Shown in pieces: positions 34,860-48,804 of a stretch of 64,000 bases of DNA. Below the pieces are notes generated by a model. The model saw only the letters and a program-made list of their open reading frames with translations. It ran no database searches and was not told where the DNA came from. The DNA is from Paractinoplanes polyasparticus. GTDB lineage: Bacteria; Actinomycetota; Actinomycetes; Mycobacteriales; Micromonosporaceae. The stretch lies in the NCBI RefSeq assembly GCF_019710575.1, contig NZ_JAHWFK010000013.1, positions 186,001 to 250,000 of the forward strand, read 5' to 3'. Each line of letters begins with the position of its first letter. The first letter of the stretch is position 1. The position numbers and the translations under genes are program-made.

Positions 34860-34997
34860 CCGCGGCCCTCGGCGGGAGCAGCGGTCTGCACCCACCACCC
34901 AGCCACGACATCGGGCCTTTGACCTTGAAAGCGAGAGGTGGCAGGAGCAGCAAAACACTCCCACCACCCCGCTACGACGTCTGGACCTTGACCTTGA
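34860..34997 (-). repeat. Two-copy imperfect 69-bp tandem repeat behind cvnD
   Basis: Reading leftward, units start at 34997 (TCAAGGTCAAGGTCCAGACG) and 34928 (TCAAGGTCAAAGGCCCGATG), each followed by GTCGTRGCKGGGTGGTGGG. The period is 69 bp with about 70 percent identity by eye. Lies in the 305-bp spacer (34702-35006) between converging hemD and cvnD; apart from this and the 25-bp duplication I see nothing there. Confidence 0.75.
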
Positions 34998-35006
34998 GGT
35001 TGATCG

Positions 35007-35627
35007 TCAACCAACCGGCGTCCGATATCCACCGCTCTGCTCGGCGACCAACGTCGCCATCGCGTGCTCCACAACCCCCACCAGCACCTGCTTCACCGAG
35101 TCGCGGTGGCGGGCGTCGCACATGACCAGCGGCACGTGGGCCGGGATGGCCAGCGCCTCCCGCACCTCGTCCGGCTCGTACCGGGGCGCGCCGTCGAAGC
35201 AGTTCAGCGCGACCAGATAGGGCAGATGACGGTTCTCGAAGTAGTCGAGCGGGGCGAACGCGTCGGCGATGCGCCGCGTGTCGACCAGCACGGCCGCGCC
35301 GACCGCACCGCGGATCAGCTCGTCCCACATGAACCAGAAACGGGTCTGTCCGGGGGTGCCGAAAAGGTAGAGGATCAGGTCGTCGGCCATCGTGATGCGG
35401 CCGAAGTCCATCGCCACCGTGGTGGTCCCCTTGCCGGGCACCTTGGACGCGTCGTCGATCCCCTGCCCGGCCGAGGTCATCACGGCCTCGGTGGTCAGCG
35501 GCTCGATCTCGGAGACCGCTCCGACCAGCGTCGTCTTCCCCACGCCGAAACCTCCGGCGACGACGATCTTCGCCGAAGTGATCTCTTTGGGTTGCGCCCC
35601 CGCCCGCTCAGAGCTTGCGAAGTCCAC
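35007..35627 (-). CDS. cvnD: Conservon G-protein-like ATP/GTP-binding protein (CvnD)
   Basis: 206 residues. Walker A is VAGGFGVGKTTLVGAVSE; switch II resembles Ras-like proteins (LFGTPGQTRFWFMWDELI); NKxD is replaced (LNCFDGA), as in this actinobacterial family. CvnD acts as the GTPase of a membrane heterocomplex with CvnA, CvnB and CvnC. Last gene of the operon; its start lies 20 bp inside cvnC. What it controls is unknown; related conservons influence development and antibiotic production in Streptomyces. Confidence 0.9.
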   Translation of the reverse strand: MDFASSERAGAQPKEITSAKIVVAGGFGVGKTTLVGAVSEIEPLTTEAVMTSAGQGIDDASKVPGKGTTTVAMDFGRITMADDLILYLFGTPGQTRFWFMWDELIRGAVGAAVLVDTRRIADAFAPLDYFENRHLPYLVALNCFDGAPRYEPDEVREALAIPAHVPLVMCDARHRDSVKQVLVGVVEHAMATLVAEQSGGYRTPVG

Positions 35628-35970
35628 TCAACACCCTTTCCAGCAGATCCATCCGCTCCGTGAACCCAGTTTTGGGAGCGGCGCTGTGCAACGACAGCAG
35701 CCCGTCGGCCACCATGTCCGCGACCAGCACCCGGGCCACACCCAGCGGAAGCCGGGTCAGCGCCGAGAGCTCGGCCAGCGATTGCGCCTTCGCCTCGCAC
35801 AGCACGGCGATGCGGTATTTGTCATGCCCGGCGAACCGGGCTTCCTGCAGACCGGCCTGGCTGGCCACCAGAACGGCCTCGATCGGGATGTCCCGACGCG
35901 GCTCCGTCCGTCCGCGGGTGACCGCGTACGGGCGCACCAGGTTGCCTCTCGGGTCCTGTGGCTGGCCCAC
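35608..35970 (-). CDS. cvnC: DUF742 conservon protein (CvnC)
   Basis: 120 residues from a GTG. The N-terminus VRPYAVTRGRTEP and the later LSALTRLPLGVARVLVADM are the conserved DUF742 segments; the latter looks like a winged-helix recognition unit. CvnC is a soluble member of the CvnABCD complex and is always encoded between the roadblock protein and the GTPase, as here. Confidence 0.9.
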   Translation of the reverse strand: MGQPQDPRGNLVRPYAVTRGRTEPRRDIPIEAVLVASQAGLQEARFAGHDKYRIAVLCEAKAQSLAELSALTRLPLGVARVLVADMVADGLLSLHSAAPKTGFTERMDLLERVLSGLRKL

Positions 35971-36001
35971 GCGCGTTCACCCCCTTCCGTCGAACCGGCG
36001 A

Positions 36002-36409
36002 CTAATGACTGACTGCTTCGCGTGCCACCGGCGACAGCGAGGCGCCGACCCGCTCGACCAGCAGCGCCATCTCGTAGCCGACCTGGCCGACGTCACAGCT
36101 GCGGGCGGCCAGCACGGCCATCGAGGAGCCGTCGCTGATCGACATCAGGAACAGGTATCCGCTGTCCATCTCGATGATCGTCTGGTTGACCGCGCCCGCG
36201 TTGAACATGCGGGAGGCGCCGTCGGTCAGGCTGACCACGCCGGACGTGATGGCGGCGAGCTGGTCGGCGCGGTCGGCCGGCAGGTCGCGCGACGCCGCCA
36301 GCAGCAGGCCGTCGGCGGACACCGCCACGACGTGGGCGATGCCGGCGACGCTGTTGGCGAAGTTGTTGAGCAGCCAGCCCATGTCCTGCATGGTGGGGGG
36401 CCTGGTCAC
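36002..36409 (-). CDS. cvnB: Roadblock/LC7-domain protein (CvnB)
   Basis: 135 residues from a GTG at 36409 with AAGGAG eight bases upstream. The Roadblock/LC7 fold is shown by MGWLLNNFANSVAGIAHVVA, VSADGLLLAASRDL and, near the C-terminus, GYLFLMSISDGSSMAVLA. Roadblock proteins regulate small GTPases; here the partner is CvnD. Two bases separate its start from the stop of the sensor gene. Confidence 0.93.
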   Translation of the reverse strand: MTRPPTMQDMGWLLNNFANSVAGIAHVVAVSADGLLLAASRDLPADRADQLAAITSGVVSLTDGASRMFNAGAVNQTIIEMDSGYLFLMSISDGSSMAVLAARSCDVGQVGYEMALLVERVGASLSPVAREAVSH

Positions 36410-36411
36410 CG

Positions 36412-39372
36412 TTAGATCTCCTTAGCCTGGGTGGCGGACTCGGCGGAACCGTCCGTCCGTCCACGTTGCACACCTCGGTGGTATGCGGAGAGCAGACCAC
36501 GAACCTCGTCGGGACTGCGCTTGTTCTGGTTGCGCGGCCCGGGCTGTACGCCGCCGGGCACCAGCTGTGCCTGAGGGACTCGCTTGGGGAGACCGGACCG
36601 TGTGGTGCCGGCGTCGACGGGTTCCGCCGCTGCCATTGCCCTCTGCCACCCCTCGTCGGCCGATGTCCTCCACCGGTCCTCGGCCGCGGGGCGCGGCTTC
36701 GGCACGGACGGTCCATTGTGCCCGGTGCCCGTCGGTGCGGCCGCCGGGGCCGCTGCGGCGGGCGGTGCGGGCGGCGGTGAGGCCGGCGGCGACACGGGCG
36801 CGGGCGCGGGTGCCGCCGTCTCCGTGGCCGGGGCCGGGGCCGCAGCCGGGTTCGCCTGACCCGACGAGCTGTTCGGTGGCGGGGCGTAGCCGGCGGTCGG
36901 CATCCCCCACTCCTCCTGGCTCGCCGCGTCGTGATCGCGGAACCAGCTCTGCTGCATCTTCACGAAGATCGGAGCGTCGTTGCGCTCGTCCGGCGTCGGG
37001 GAGGCCGTCGGCGCGGGCACCGGCGGCATCGCGGCCAGCGCGGCGCCCCAGGAACTGCCGGTCGGCGGAGGCGGCGGCGACACCGGTTCGGGTGCGACCG
37101 GCGCCGGTGCGGGCACGGTGGAGGCGGCGGCGAAGCCGTTCATGGTCGTCGAGGCGGCCGTGGCGTCGATGGTCTTGGTGACGCGGGTCGGCAGCGGCGG
37201 CCGGTTCGGGGTCGGTTGCACGTCCGGGTCGGACGGGGGCCGCTGCGAGGGGAACATCGGCAGCTGCGGGTGCGCGGTGTTTGGCTGCGGGGCCGGTTCG
37301 CGCCACGGCTCGGGGGCGATCGTCGGCAGCGTCGCCGTGGCGGCCCGCCCGGCCTGCGCGTCCCAGCTGCCGCCACCGTACGGCGAGGTGCCCAGCTCCT
37401 GCGGCCGCGCCGGCGGGTCGAGGCGCCGGCTGGGCAGCACGACGATGGAGCTCGGCAGGGTGACCTGGGCGACGGTGCCGCCCTCGATGTTGGCCCGCAG
37501 CTCGACGCGGATGCCGTAGCGCGAGGCGAGCCGGCCGACCACGGCCAGACCCATCAGCCGGAACGCGGCCACGTCGACGCTCGGCGGCTCGGCCAGGCGG
37601 CGGTTGAGCTGGTCCATCTGTTCCTCGGACATGCCGAGGCCGCGGTCCTCCACCTGGATCACCACGTAGTCGCGGATCCGCCGGCCGTCGGCCACCACGA
37701 TGGTGTTGGGCGGGGAGAACCGGGTGGCGTTGTCGAGCAGCTCGGCGACCAGGCGCACCACGTCGTTGACGGCGAGCGCGGCGATCGAGATGTCGGTGTC
37801 GACGGTGCCGAACTCGATGCGGTTGTAGAGCTCCACCTCGGACTGGGCGGCGCGCAGCGCGTCGACCAGCAGTGCGTCCTCGCGGCGGGGGGCGCTGGAG
37901 TCGGCGCCCGCCAGCACCAGCAGGTTTTCGTCGTTGCGGCGCATCCGGGTGGCCAGGTGGTCGAGCTCGAAGAGCTGCGCGAGCCGCTTCGGGTCCTCCT
38001 CGGTGCGCTCGATCTGGTCGAGCTCGCCGATCATCCGGTCGACCAGCGACTGACTGCGCCGGGCCAGGTTGAGGAACATCGTCGAGACGCTGGTGCGCAG
38101 GGCGGCCTGCTCGGCCGCGATGCGGACGGCCTCGCGGTGGACCACGTTGAACGCCTGGGCGACCTGGCCGATCTCGTCGCGGTTGGGCAGCCTGATGGGG
38201 TCGCGGACCTGACGGACGATGTCGTCGGCGCCGCCCTCACCGAGGTTGCGCGCGTCGCGCAGCCGGGCCACGGCGTCGGGCAGGTCGCGGTTGGCCACAG
38301 CCAGCGCGCCTTCGCGCAGCCGGCGCAGCGACAGGTTGAGCGAACGGGCCAGGATGACCGCGAGCACCACGGCCACGATCAGCACGAGCACGACCAGCGC
38401 CGACTCGATCGCGGCCTGGCGGACGACGCCGTCGCGGTCGGACGTGGCCTGGTCGACGACGTCGGCCTCGAGCTCCTGCTCGGCCCAGCGCATGAGGTCG
38501 ACCACGGCGCCGAAGGACTGGGTGATCTCGGCCGCCTCGACCGAGCCGCCGCCGGCCCGGCTGAGCCGGCTGGCCACGCCGTCGACCAGGTTGACGGCGT
38601 CGCCGCTGACCACGTTGTCGACGAGGGAGCGCTGGCTCGGATCGGCGACCAGCGAGAAGGCGAGCAGCGCCTCCTGCTGACTGGTCTGGCTGGCGATGAA
38701 CGCGGTGCGTTGCTCGGCGCTGAGGTCGTTCGTGATCCGGGCGGCGTACGAGACTGCTTCCTGGTCGGCGGTGCCGGCCTTGGCCCGGGCGAACGCCGAG
38801 ATCGCGCGCAGCCGGTCGGCCACCTCGCCGTCGCCGGCGTACTGGCTGACGGCCTCGCCGTAGGCCACCAGGTCGGTGATCACCACGCTGTAGCGGGACA
38901 CCGCCTCGGCGACGGCGATGCCGTTGCGGTCGCCGACCGCCGTGCGCGTGGCGTCCATGGTGTTCAGGTGGTCGTCGATGCGGGCGAGGCGGTCGCGTAC
39001 GGCGCCCGGCGGGTCTTCGATGTCGGCCCGATGCGCGCGGTAGACCTGGATCTGGGCGTCGCTCGCACCCACGGCCGCCTGGTAGCTGTCCGGCCGGCTG
39101 CCCGGGCTGCCCACGTAGGCGGCGGCGGCCATGCGCTCGACGTGCAGCAGCTGGGTGAGCCCCGAGATGTCGGTCTCCAGCTTGGTCAGTTCCTCGACCG
39201 TGCCCGCCTCGGAGGCGCGCTGTCCGACGTCGACCAGGCGGGCGGTGGCGAGTGCGATGACGGCGACCAGAGGAACGACCAGGATCAGAGCCAGCTTGGC
39301 GCGAATGCGGGCGTCTCTCAGACGAGGAAAGACACCACGACGCGCCACCTGGGTCGAGGATCCGGTGCTCAA
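36412..39372 (-). CDS. cvnA: Nitrate-sensor-like membrane histidine kinase (CvnA)
   Basis: 986 residues from a TTG at 39372, which has GGAGG seven bases upstream; the in-frame ATG at 39504 gives a non-homologous leader. A transmembrane helix lies near residues 26-47, then an extracellular NIT-type sensor (LLHVERMAAAAYVGSPG) to about 320, a second helix (ALVVLVLIVAVVLAVILARS), HAMP, a His-bearing dimer helix (ELDHLATRMRR) and an HATPase domain (LLDNATRFSPP; EDRGLGMSEEQ). The last 300 residues are Pro/Ala-rich and disordered. It is the sensor of the conservon; the ligand is unknown. Confidence 0.9.
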   Translation of the reverse strand: MSTGSSTQVARRGVFPRLRDARIRAKLALILVVPLVAVIALATARLVDVGQRASEAGTVEELTKLETDISGLTQLLHVERMAAAAYVGSPGSRPDSYQAAVGASDAQIQVYRAHRADIEDPPGAVRDRLARIDDHLNTMDATRTAVGDRNGIAVAEAVSRYSVVITDLVAYGEAVSQYAGDGEVADRLRAISAFARAKAGTADQEAVSYAARITNDLSAEQRTAFIASQTSQQEALLAFSLVADPSQRSLVDNVVSGDAVNLVDGVASRLSRAGGGSVEAAEITQSFGAVVDLMRWAEQELEADVVDQATSDRDGVVRQAAIESALVVLVLIVAVVLAVILARSLNLSLRRLREGALAVANRDLPDAVARLRDARNLGEGGADDIVRQVRDPIRLPNRDEIGQVAQAFNVVHREAVRIAAEQAALRTSVSTMFLNLARRSQSLVDRMIGELDQIERTEEDPKRLAQLFELDHLATRMRRNDENLLVLAGADSSAPRREDALLVDALRAAQSEVELYNRIEFGTVDTDISIAALAVNDVVRLVAELLDNATRFSPPNTIVVADGRRIRDYVVIQVEDRGLGMSEEQMDQLNRRLAEPPSVDVAAFRLMGLAVVGRLASRYGIRVELRANIEGGTVAQVTLPSSIVVLPSRRLDPPARPQELGTSPYGGGSWDAQAGRAATATLPTIAPEPWREPAPQPNTAHPQLPMFPSQRPPSDPDVQPTPNRPPLPTRVTKTIDATAASTTMNGFAAASTVPAPAPVAPEPVSPPPPPTGSSWGAALAAMPPVPAPTASPTPDERNDAPIFVKMQQSWFRDHDAASQEEWGMPTAGYAPPPNSSSGQANPAAAPAPATETAAPAPAPVSPPASPPPAPPAAAAPAAAPTGTGHNGPSVPKPRPAAEDRWRTSADEGWQRAMAAAEPVDAGTTRSGLPKRVPQAQLVPGGVQPGPRNQNKRSPDEVRGLLSAYHRGVQRGRTDGSAESATQAKEI

Positions 39373-39601
39373 GACTTTTCCTCCGTGGTCTTCCCCATGG
39401 CTTTTCGCCCGCAGGACGTCGCGCGGCCCGGGAATTTCATCAGAACGGCCGTCCCTTTGGGAAGTCTGGAAACACCCGGAAACGAACTTCGTGTCCGACT
39501 GCAAGCAATCTCGACAGTTCTACTTTCGACAGGCATGGCGCTTTGACGTGCACGAATATGTCGACCACGACATTCAGTGACGAGCCGGTCACCGCATACC
39601 C

Positions 39602-39629
39602 TTCATATTTCTACCAGTATGTGAGACAA
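39602..39629 (-). promoter_or_regulatory. Possible cvnA promoter
   Basis: On the minus strand TTGTCT (39624-39629) and TATGAA (39602-39607) are 16 bp apart. The -35 overlaps a GAGAC/GTCTC inverted repeat. It would leave a 5' leader of about 220 nt, so another promoter nearer the gene is possible. Confidence 0.4.
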
Positions 39630-39636
39630 GCGTCTC

Positions 39637-39652
39637 GCTCCATCGATGGAGC
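39637..39652. promoter_or_regulatory. Perfect 16-bp palindrome GCTCCATCGATGGAGC
   Basis: A gapless palindrome about 10 bp upstream of the candidate cvnA -35 and 136 bp before the divergent binding-protein start. Size and symmetry suit a dimeric regulator, but none is identified. Confidence 0.6.
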
Positions 39653-39787
39653 CCCGCTTGACCAGGGGCCTTCACGTTGGCAAGGTTTGGCGCGATCGAA
39701 CGGACACGCTGTCCGTGTCGGCGTGCCCGTCGCCGGACCACGATGCTGCCGTCCCCTTCGCCTTCCGCCCCTCTAGGAGGGACTCCA

Positions 39788-40951
39788 GTGCGGCTCCCCC
39801 GCATCACCGCGGCTACTGCCGTGGCATCGATGCTTCTCGCCGGCGCGGCCGGCTGCACTTCCGACGACGACGACGCCGCCGCAAGCGGTGACACCGTCGT
39901 GATCGCGGCCGACCTCAACAACTCGTCGGCGGTCGACACCGCGTACGCTCGCGCCCTCCAGCTGCGGATCGAGCAGATCAACGCCTCGGGCCAGCTGGGC
40001 GACCGCAAGCTGGAACTGCGCACCCAGGACAACCGGAACGACCCGACGTCGTCGCTGCGCAACATCAGCACGTTCGCCGACGACCCGGCCGTCGCCGCGA
40101 TCATCACCGGCACCTGCGACCAGTGCGTGGTCGGCGCGGCGAAGACGATCAACGACAAGACGATCCCGACGATCGCGCTGGCCGCCGCGGACGAGATCAC
40201 CAACCCGGTCGGCGAGCGGCAGTACGTCTTCAAGCTCGGCCCCAACTCGGGCGACAGCGCCGCCGCGCTGGTCACCGAGTTCACCCGCGCCGGCCACAAG
40301 AAGATCGCCGTGCTGCACACCAACGATCTCTACGGCCGGGGCGCCGACGCGGCGCTGACCGGCGCGCTGCGCGGCACCGCCACCACGAGGACGGCGACCC
40401 GCTCGGTCAAGCCGGCGGCCAGCGACATCGCCCAGTCGGTGGGCACCCTGACCGACACCGAACCGGACGCGCTGGTCGTGCTCACCCCGCCCGATCTGGC
40501 CCAGCAGGCCGCCACCGACGCCCGGGCCGCGGGCTTCGGCGGCCGCATCTACTTCGACTCGGCCGCGGCCGGCGACCTGTTCATCCCGCGCAGCGCCGCG
40601 AGCGCGACGAACAACGCGACGATGGTGTTCACCCAGATCCTGGCGATCGACGACGTGATCGCGACGACCCCGGCCAAGTCCTCCCGCAAGCAGTGGTTCC
40701 GCGACTACACGTCCCGGTACGGCAGCTACTCGGGCGTGGCCTCGTTCGCCGCCGACGCGGCCGACCTGATCGCCGACGCGGTGGCCCGGGTCGGCGCCGA
40801 CCGCCCGCGGATCCGCGAGATCCTCGAGACCTCGCAGATCGACGGGCTCTCCGGCCCGATCCGCCTCACGCCGGACAACCACTCCGGTCTGATGCCGCAG
40901 GCGCTGACCCTGCTGGTGGCGCGCAGCGGTCGCTGGCGGCTCGCGTCATGA
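39788..40951 (+). CDS. Branched-chain-amino-acid-type substrate-binding lipoprotein
   Basis: 387 residues from a GTG at 39788, preceded by AGGAGG. The signal peptide ends in the lipobox LLAGAAGC, then a run of Asp. The mature protein is a type 1 periplasmic-binding fold of the Leu/Ile/Val or urea/amide class (DTVVIAADLNNSSAVD; TGTCDQCVVGAAKTI; IPTIALAAADE). Anchored outside the membrane. It is divergent from the conservon and coupled (ATGA) to an ABC ATPase; no permease follows. It may deliver a signal to the CvnA sensor or serve a transporter encoded elsewhere. Confidence 0.85.
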   Translation: MRLPRITAATAVASMLLAGAAGCTSDDDDAAASGDTVVIAADLNNSSAVDTAYARALQLRIEQINASGQLGDRKLELRTQDNRNDPTSSLRNISTFADDPAVAAIITGTCDQCVVGAAKTINDKTIPTIALAAADEITNPVGERQYVFKLGPNSGDSAAALVTEFTRAGHKKIAVLHTNDLYGRGADAALTGALRGTATTRTATRSVKPAASDIAQSVGTLTDTEPDALVVLTPPDLAQQAATDARAAGFGGRIYFDSAAAGDLFIPRSAASATNNATMVFTQILAIDDVIATTPAKSSRKQWFRDYTSRYGSYSGVASFAADAADLIADAVARVGADRPRIREILETSQIDGLSGPIRLTPDNHSGLMPQALTLLVARSGRWRLAS

Positions 40952-41697
40952 TCCGGGTCGACCAGGTGTCCCGCACGTTCAGCGGGCGCTCGGGCACGGT
41001 CGAGGCGCTGCGCGACGTCAGCCTCGAGGTCGGCAACGGCGAGTTCGTGGCCGTGGTCGGCCGTTCCGGTTGCGGCAAGTCGACGCTGCTGCGGATGATC
41101 GCGGGCCTGCTGCCGCCGACCGCCGGCCGCGTCGACGTGGGCGGCGAGCAGGTGGTCAAGCCGCGGCGGGACGTGTCCATGATGTTCCAGCGACCGGCTC
41201 TGCTGCCCTGGCGTTCGGTGCTCGACAACGTTCTGCTGCCGGTGCAGATCTTCGGCTGGCGCAAGGCGCAGTACCGGGACCGAGCGCACGAACTGCTTGC
41301 CCTGACCGGCCTGACCGGCTTCGAGAAGCGGCTGCCGCACGAGCTCTCGGGCGGCATGCAACAGCGGGTGGCGCTGTGCCGCGCGTTGATCGGAAAGCCT
41401 CAGGTGATGCTGATGGACGAGCCGTTCTCGGCGCTCGACCCGCTGATCCGCGAGGAGCTCTCGATCGAGTTGCAGCGCATCCACATGGAGCAGGAAGCGA
41501 CCACCGTCTTCGTCACCCACTCGATCGACGAGGCCGTGCTGCTGGCCGACCGGGTCGTCGTGCTCAGCCCTCGACCGGGCCGGGTCCGCGAGATCGTCGA
41601 CGTGCGCATCCCCCGCCCCCGCACCCTGGGGCGTACGGCGCACTCCGACGAGGTGGCGCGTTCCAGCGCCCTTCTCCACGACCTCCTGATGGCCTGA
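40948..41697 (+). CDS. ABC transporter ATP-binding protein, nitrate/sulfonate (NrtD/SsuB) type
   Basis: 249 residues. Walker A GRSGCGKST, Q-loop FQRPALLPWRSVLDNVLLPV, signature LSGGMQQRVALCRA, Walker B VMLMDEPFSALD and switch His in VFVTHSIDEA all intact. The Q-loop and helical region place it with the nitrate/taurine/sulfonate/aliphatic importer ATPases. The binding protein it is coupled to belongs to a different importer class, and the usual permease is missing both sides, so its membrane partner is unknown. Confidence 0.87.
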   Translation: MIRVDQVSRTFSGRSGTVEALRDVSLEVGNGEFVAVVGRSGCGKSTLLRMIAGLLPPTAGRVDVGGEQVVKPRRDVSMMFQRPALLPWRSVLDNVLLPVQIFGWRKAQYRDRAHELLALTGLTGFEKRLPHELSGGMQQRVALCRALIGKPQVMLMDEPFSALDPLIREELSIELQRIHMEQEATTVFVTHSIDEAVLLADRVVVLSPRPGRVREIVDVRIPRPRTLGRTAHSDEVARSSALLHDLLMA

Positions 41698-41793
41698 CCG
41701 ACAACTCACTCTCCGTATAAATACCTAAGCGGGATTTTAAGAATCGACCCCCGCTGTTGAGCGCGTAGGCGAGGAAACCGTAACGTGCCGGGC

Positions 41794-45324
<3,531 letters not shown>

Positions 45325-45991
45325 TTCGACCTCACCGACCGGCGCCCCGTCGAGCCTGTGGACAACTTCAGCCGTTTTCCAGCGCGCCCCGATAGTCTCC
45401 CCACCCTGGGTGGGGCGGCGGCGTCGACCAGCGAATCGCAGCCCGAACGGCCCGGGCCGGCAACGCCGGAAGCGAACCCCTCGGTCAACTCAGCCGCCGT
45501 CCGTTCCGGATCACCGGATCGCATGATCGCGCCCAGCACAGCGACCCCGGCCGCCCCCACCGCCGCACATTCCGCGGCCCGGGCCGCCGAGTCGATCCCC
45601 CCGAGGGCCAGCCACGGCACACCACCTGCCAGCCGAGCCGCAGCCGCTGGGCCCAACGCCGGGCCGTACCCCGGTTTCGTTTCCGTCAGCCAGATCGGCG
45701 AGAGCGTCGCATAGTCCTCATCGGACAGCCGACCGTGCCGTGAACGCCCGACCAACCGCACACCGCCGGTCGGCAGCGGGTCGCGCTCGGCCAGATGAAC
45801 CGCGTCACCGCCCAGCGGGTCAGGCCCGGCGACGATCAACCGCCCGGCCGGAACAACGTCGCGCAGCTCCGTCGCCAGCCGCAGCCGAGGCTCGTACGGC
45901 AGGTCTCGTTCGCGCAGGATGACCCACGACGCACCCCCGCGAACCGCAGCCCGCACCACCTCGACGACAGACCCGGCCGCGAGCCGCCGAT

Positions 45992-48077
<2,086 letters not shown>

Positions 48078-48085
<8 letters not shown>

Positions 48086-48665
48086 CGGACGCCAGCGCCT
48101 TCAGGAACTCCGCTGTCACGCCCGCGGGATCCGCGGCGACCGCCGAGATCGCGGCCACGCCGTAGCAGTCGAGCTGAGCCACCCGTTCCGGTGTGATGCC
48201 CGCGATCGCGATCACCGGCGTTCCCGGCACGGCCCGCGTTATCGCCGCGACCCCCTCGGGACCGATCGGATCGGGCAGCCCGCTCTTGCTGGTCGTCGTG
48301 AACGTCGGCCCGACGCCGAGATACGAGGCGCCGTCCGCGACGGCGGCGCGGGCGGCGGAGGGGTTGCGGCAGGTCGCGCCGAGGATCGCATGCGGCCCGA
48401 GCACGCGCCGGGCGGCGGCCACCGGCAGGTCGTCGGCGCCCACGTGGACCCCGTCGGCGCCGGCCGCCAGCGCCACCCCGACCCGGTCGTCGACCAGGCA
48501 GGGCGCCCCGGCCGGGCGGCACAGCTCGAGAGCGGCGACCGTCAGGGCGTACGCCGCGCGGTCGTTGGTCTTGACTCTGATCTGGACGGCCACCGGGCCG
48601 TGCCCGAGCACGCCCCGGACGACGTCGAGCGAGTCGGTGACGATATGTAAACGCGGAAACGACAA
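48078..48665 (-). CDS. thiE: Thiamine-phosphate synthase ThiE
   Basis: 195 residues from a TTG at 48665 (AGGGAGGAG upstream). Substrate motifs are present: LHIVTDS, AVQIRVKTND, GVHVGADD, LGATCRN, GVGPTFTTTSK and AIAGITPE. Couples HMP-PP with thiazole phosphate. First gene behind the TPP riboswitch; the Shine-Dalgarno is the 3' edge of the riboswitch itself, so TPP should repress translation of the whole operon's first cistron. Confidence 0.9.
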
Positions 48666-48670
48666 CGGAC

Positions 48671-48765
48671 GCTCCTCCCTGCGCCGGCATGATCCGGATC
48701 AGGTTCGACGGTCGGGGGCCGCGTCAGCCCCCCTCTCAGCCCGGTGCACCGGACTCCCGTGGGGT
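48671..48765 (-). promoter_or_regulatory. TPP riboswitch (THI element)
   Basis: On the minus strand the conserved blocks appear in order: GGGCTGAGAG (about 48732-48741), ACCTGATCCGGAT (about 48692-48704) and ATGCCGGCGCAGGGAG (48675-48690). Between the first two lies a G/C-rich P3 stem. The final GGGAGGAG is also the thiE Shine-Dalgarno, so ligand binding would hide it. It controls the thiE-to-thiC operon. Confidence 0.95.
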
Positions 48766-48804
48766 TGTTCGTCTCGGACCATAACCGGTCCGTCGCTCTG
48801 CGCG

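Larger units (their letters stand above)
39373..39787. other. 415-bp divergent regulatory spacer between cvnA and the binding-protein gene
   Basis: Distinctly lower in GC than its surroundings. Contains a perfect 16-bp palindrome (39637-39652), a GAGAC/GTCTC hairpin (39623-39636), a GACACG/CGTGTC repeat (39703-39719) and a possible cvnA promoter (39602-39629). No gene was supported here; frames crossing it lack ribosome sites. Confidence 0.6.
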
